Shown here piece after piece: positions 34,463-34,677 of a stretch of DNA of 34,677 bases. The stretch is from Aquibium carbonis (GTDB taxonomy: Bacteria; Pseudomonadota; Alphaproteobacteria; Rhizobiales; Rhizobiaceae): contig NZ_RWKW01000003.1 of NCBI RefSeq assembly GCF_003970795.1, forward strand, positions 1 through 34,677. The letters are read 5' to 3'. The notes beneath the pieces were generated by a model. The model made no database searches and was not told where the DNA came from. It worked only from the letters and a program-made list of their open reading frames with translations. Position numbers and translations under genes: made by a program. Positions within the stretch are counted from its first letter, which is position 1. Every line of letters starts with the position of its first letter.

Positions 34463-34677
34463 GCCATGTCCTCCCTGACGAGGCGCATACTACCCGGTAT
34501 GTTGCGGAGCGCAAGGGCGTTCGGGACCTATGGCCTCGACGTGCCCACACATCGGTCAACAAGACGTAGCTGTTGTCAGGCCGACTGAAGTCTTCGCGTG
34601 CGTGATGATGCTCGCCTAGGGGAATCGCATTTGAGAAATAGGACTGGCGTGGAGGTTTGATCTGGATTCTTTGGATG
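34463..34677. other. Upstream region of the pcaD-like gene, right edge
   Basis: There is no recognisable gene in the last 215 bp. CATAC-TACCCG-GTATG at 34487-34502 is a short inverted repeat enclosing the perfect palindrome TACC-C-GGTA, 25-40 bp before the pcaD-like ATG. This is a possible operator or part of the promoter. The outer half is less GC-rich than the genes and could belong to a gene beyond the window. Confidence 0.35.

Overview
This window is about 65% GC and its gene content fits an alphaproteobacterium of the Hyphomicrobiales (rhizobial type, for example the Phyllobacteriaceae). The pointers are a BigR-type sulfide cluster, a pim-like dicarboxylate operon, a rhizobial-style GGGGAGAAG intergenic palindrome element, TRAP transport genes and densely packed catabolic operons. 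No rRNA, tRNA, insertion sequence, phage gene or CRISPR array was seen. Species cannot be fixed from the sequence alone.

Layout. 1-1058: the N-terminal part of MutL on the minus strand, running off the left edge. 1204-5857: an MttB-superfamily methyltransferase, a small secreted protein, a ParDE-type toxin-antitoxin pair, and an Old-Yellow-Enzyme/FAD fusion like the N-methyl amino acid demethylases. This looks like a quaternary or tertiary amine demethylation locus. 5858-7948: a membrane GGDEF-EAL protein. 8182-12383: glutaryl-CoA dehydrogenase, then the threonine degradation pair kbl and tdh, split by a second ParDE module. 12387-13090: VapBC. 13330-17060: two tyrosine-catabolism genes (fumarylacetoacetase family and hpd), each next to a regulator (MarR and Lrp/AsnC). 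17232-20421: a DctPQM TRAP transporter. 20751-25260: a sulfide/persulfide operon (two YeeE-like halves, persulfide dioxygenase, rhodanese-like DUF442 protein, SulP permease) divergent from a BigR/SqrR-like ArsR repressor with both redox cysteines. 25319-33559: a pimF-A-B-C-D-like beta-oxidation operon for dicarboxylates, interrupted between pimC and pimD by an opposite-strand HigBA-like module. 33665-34462: a pcaD-like enol-lactonase.

How it fits together. The pim-type genes would shorten odd-chain dicarboxylates to glutaryl-CoA, which the GcdH at 8182 would oxidise further. The pcaD-like gene adds a beta-ketoadipate link. Kbl/Tdh, Hpd/Fah and the demethylase locus point to life on amino acids and methylated amines.

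The most unusual pattern is four type II toxin-antitoxin modules within 24 kb. Three sit inside otherwise continuous metabolic pairs (methyltransferase/demethylase, kbl/tdh, pimC/pimD). No mobile element flanks any of them. Two of the four (vapBC and higBA) have sigma70-like promoters whose -10 box ends six bases before the first ATG, which predicts leaderless mRNAs. Several perfect inverted repeats upstream of regulated genes are listed as candidate operators.
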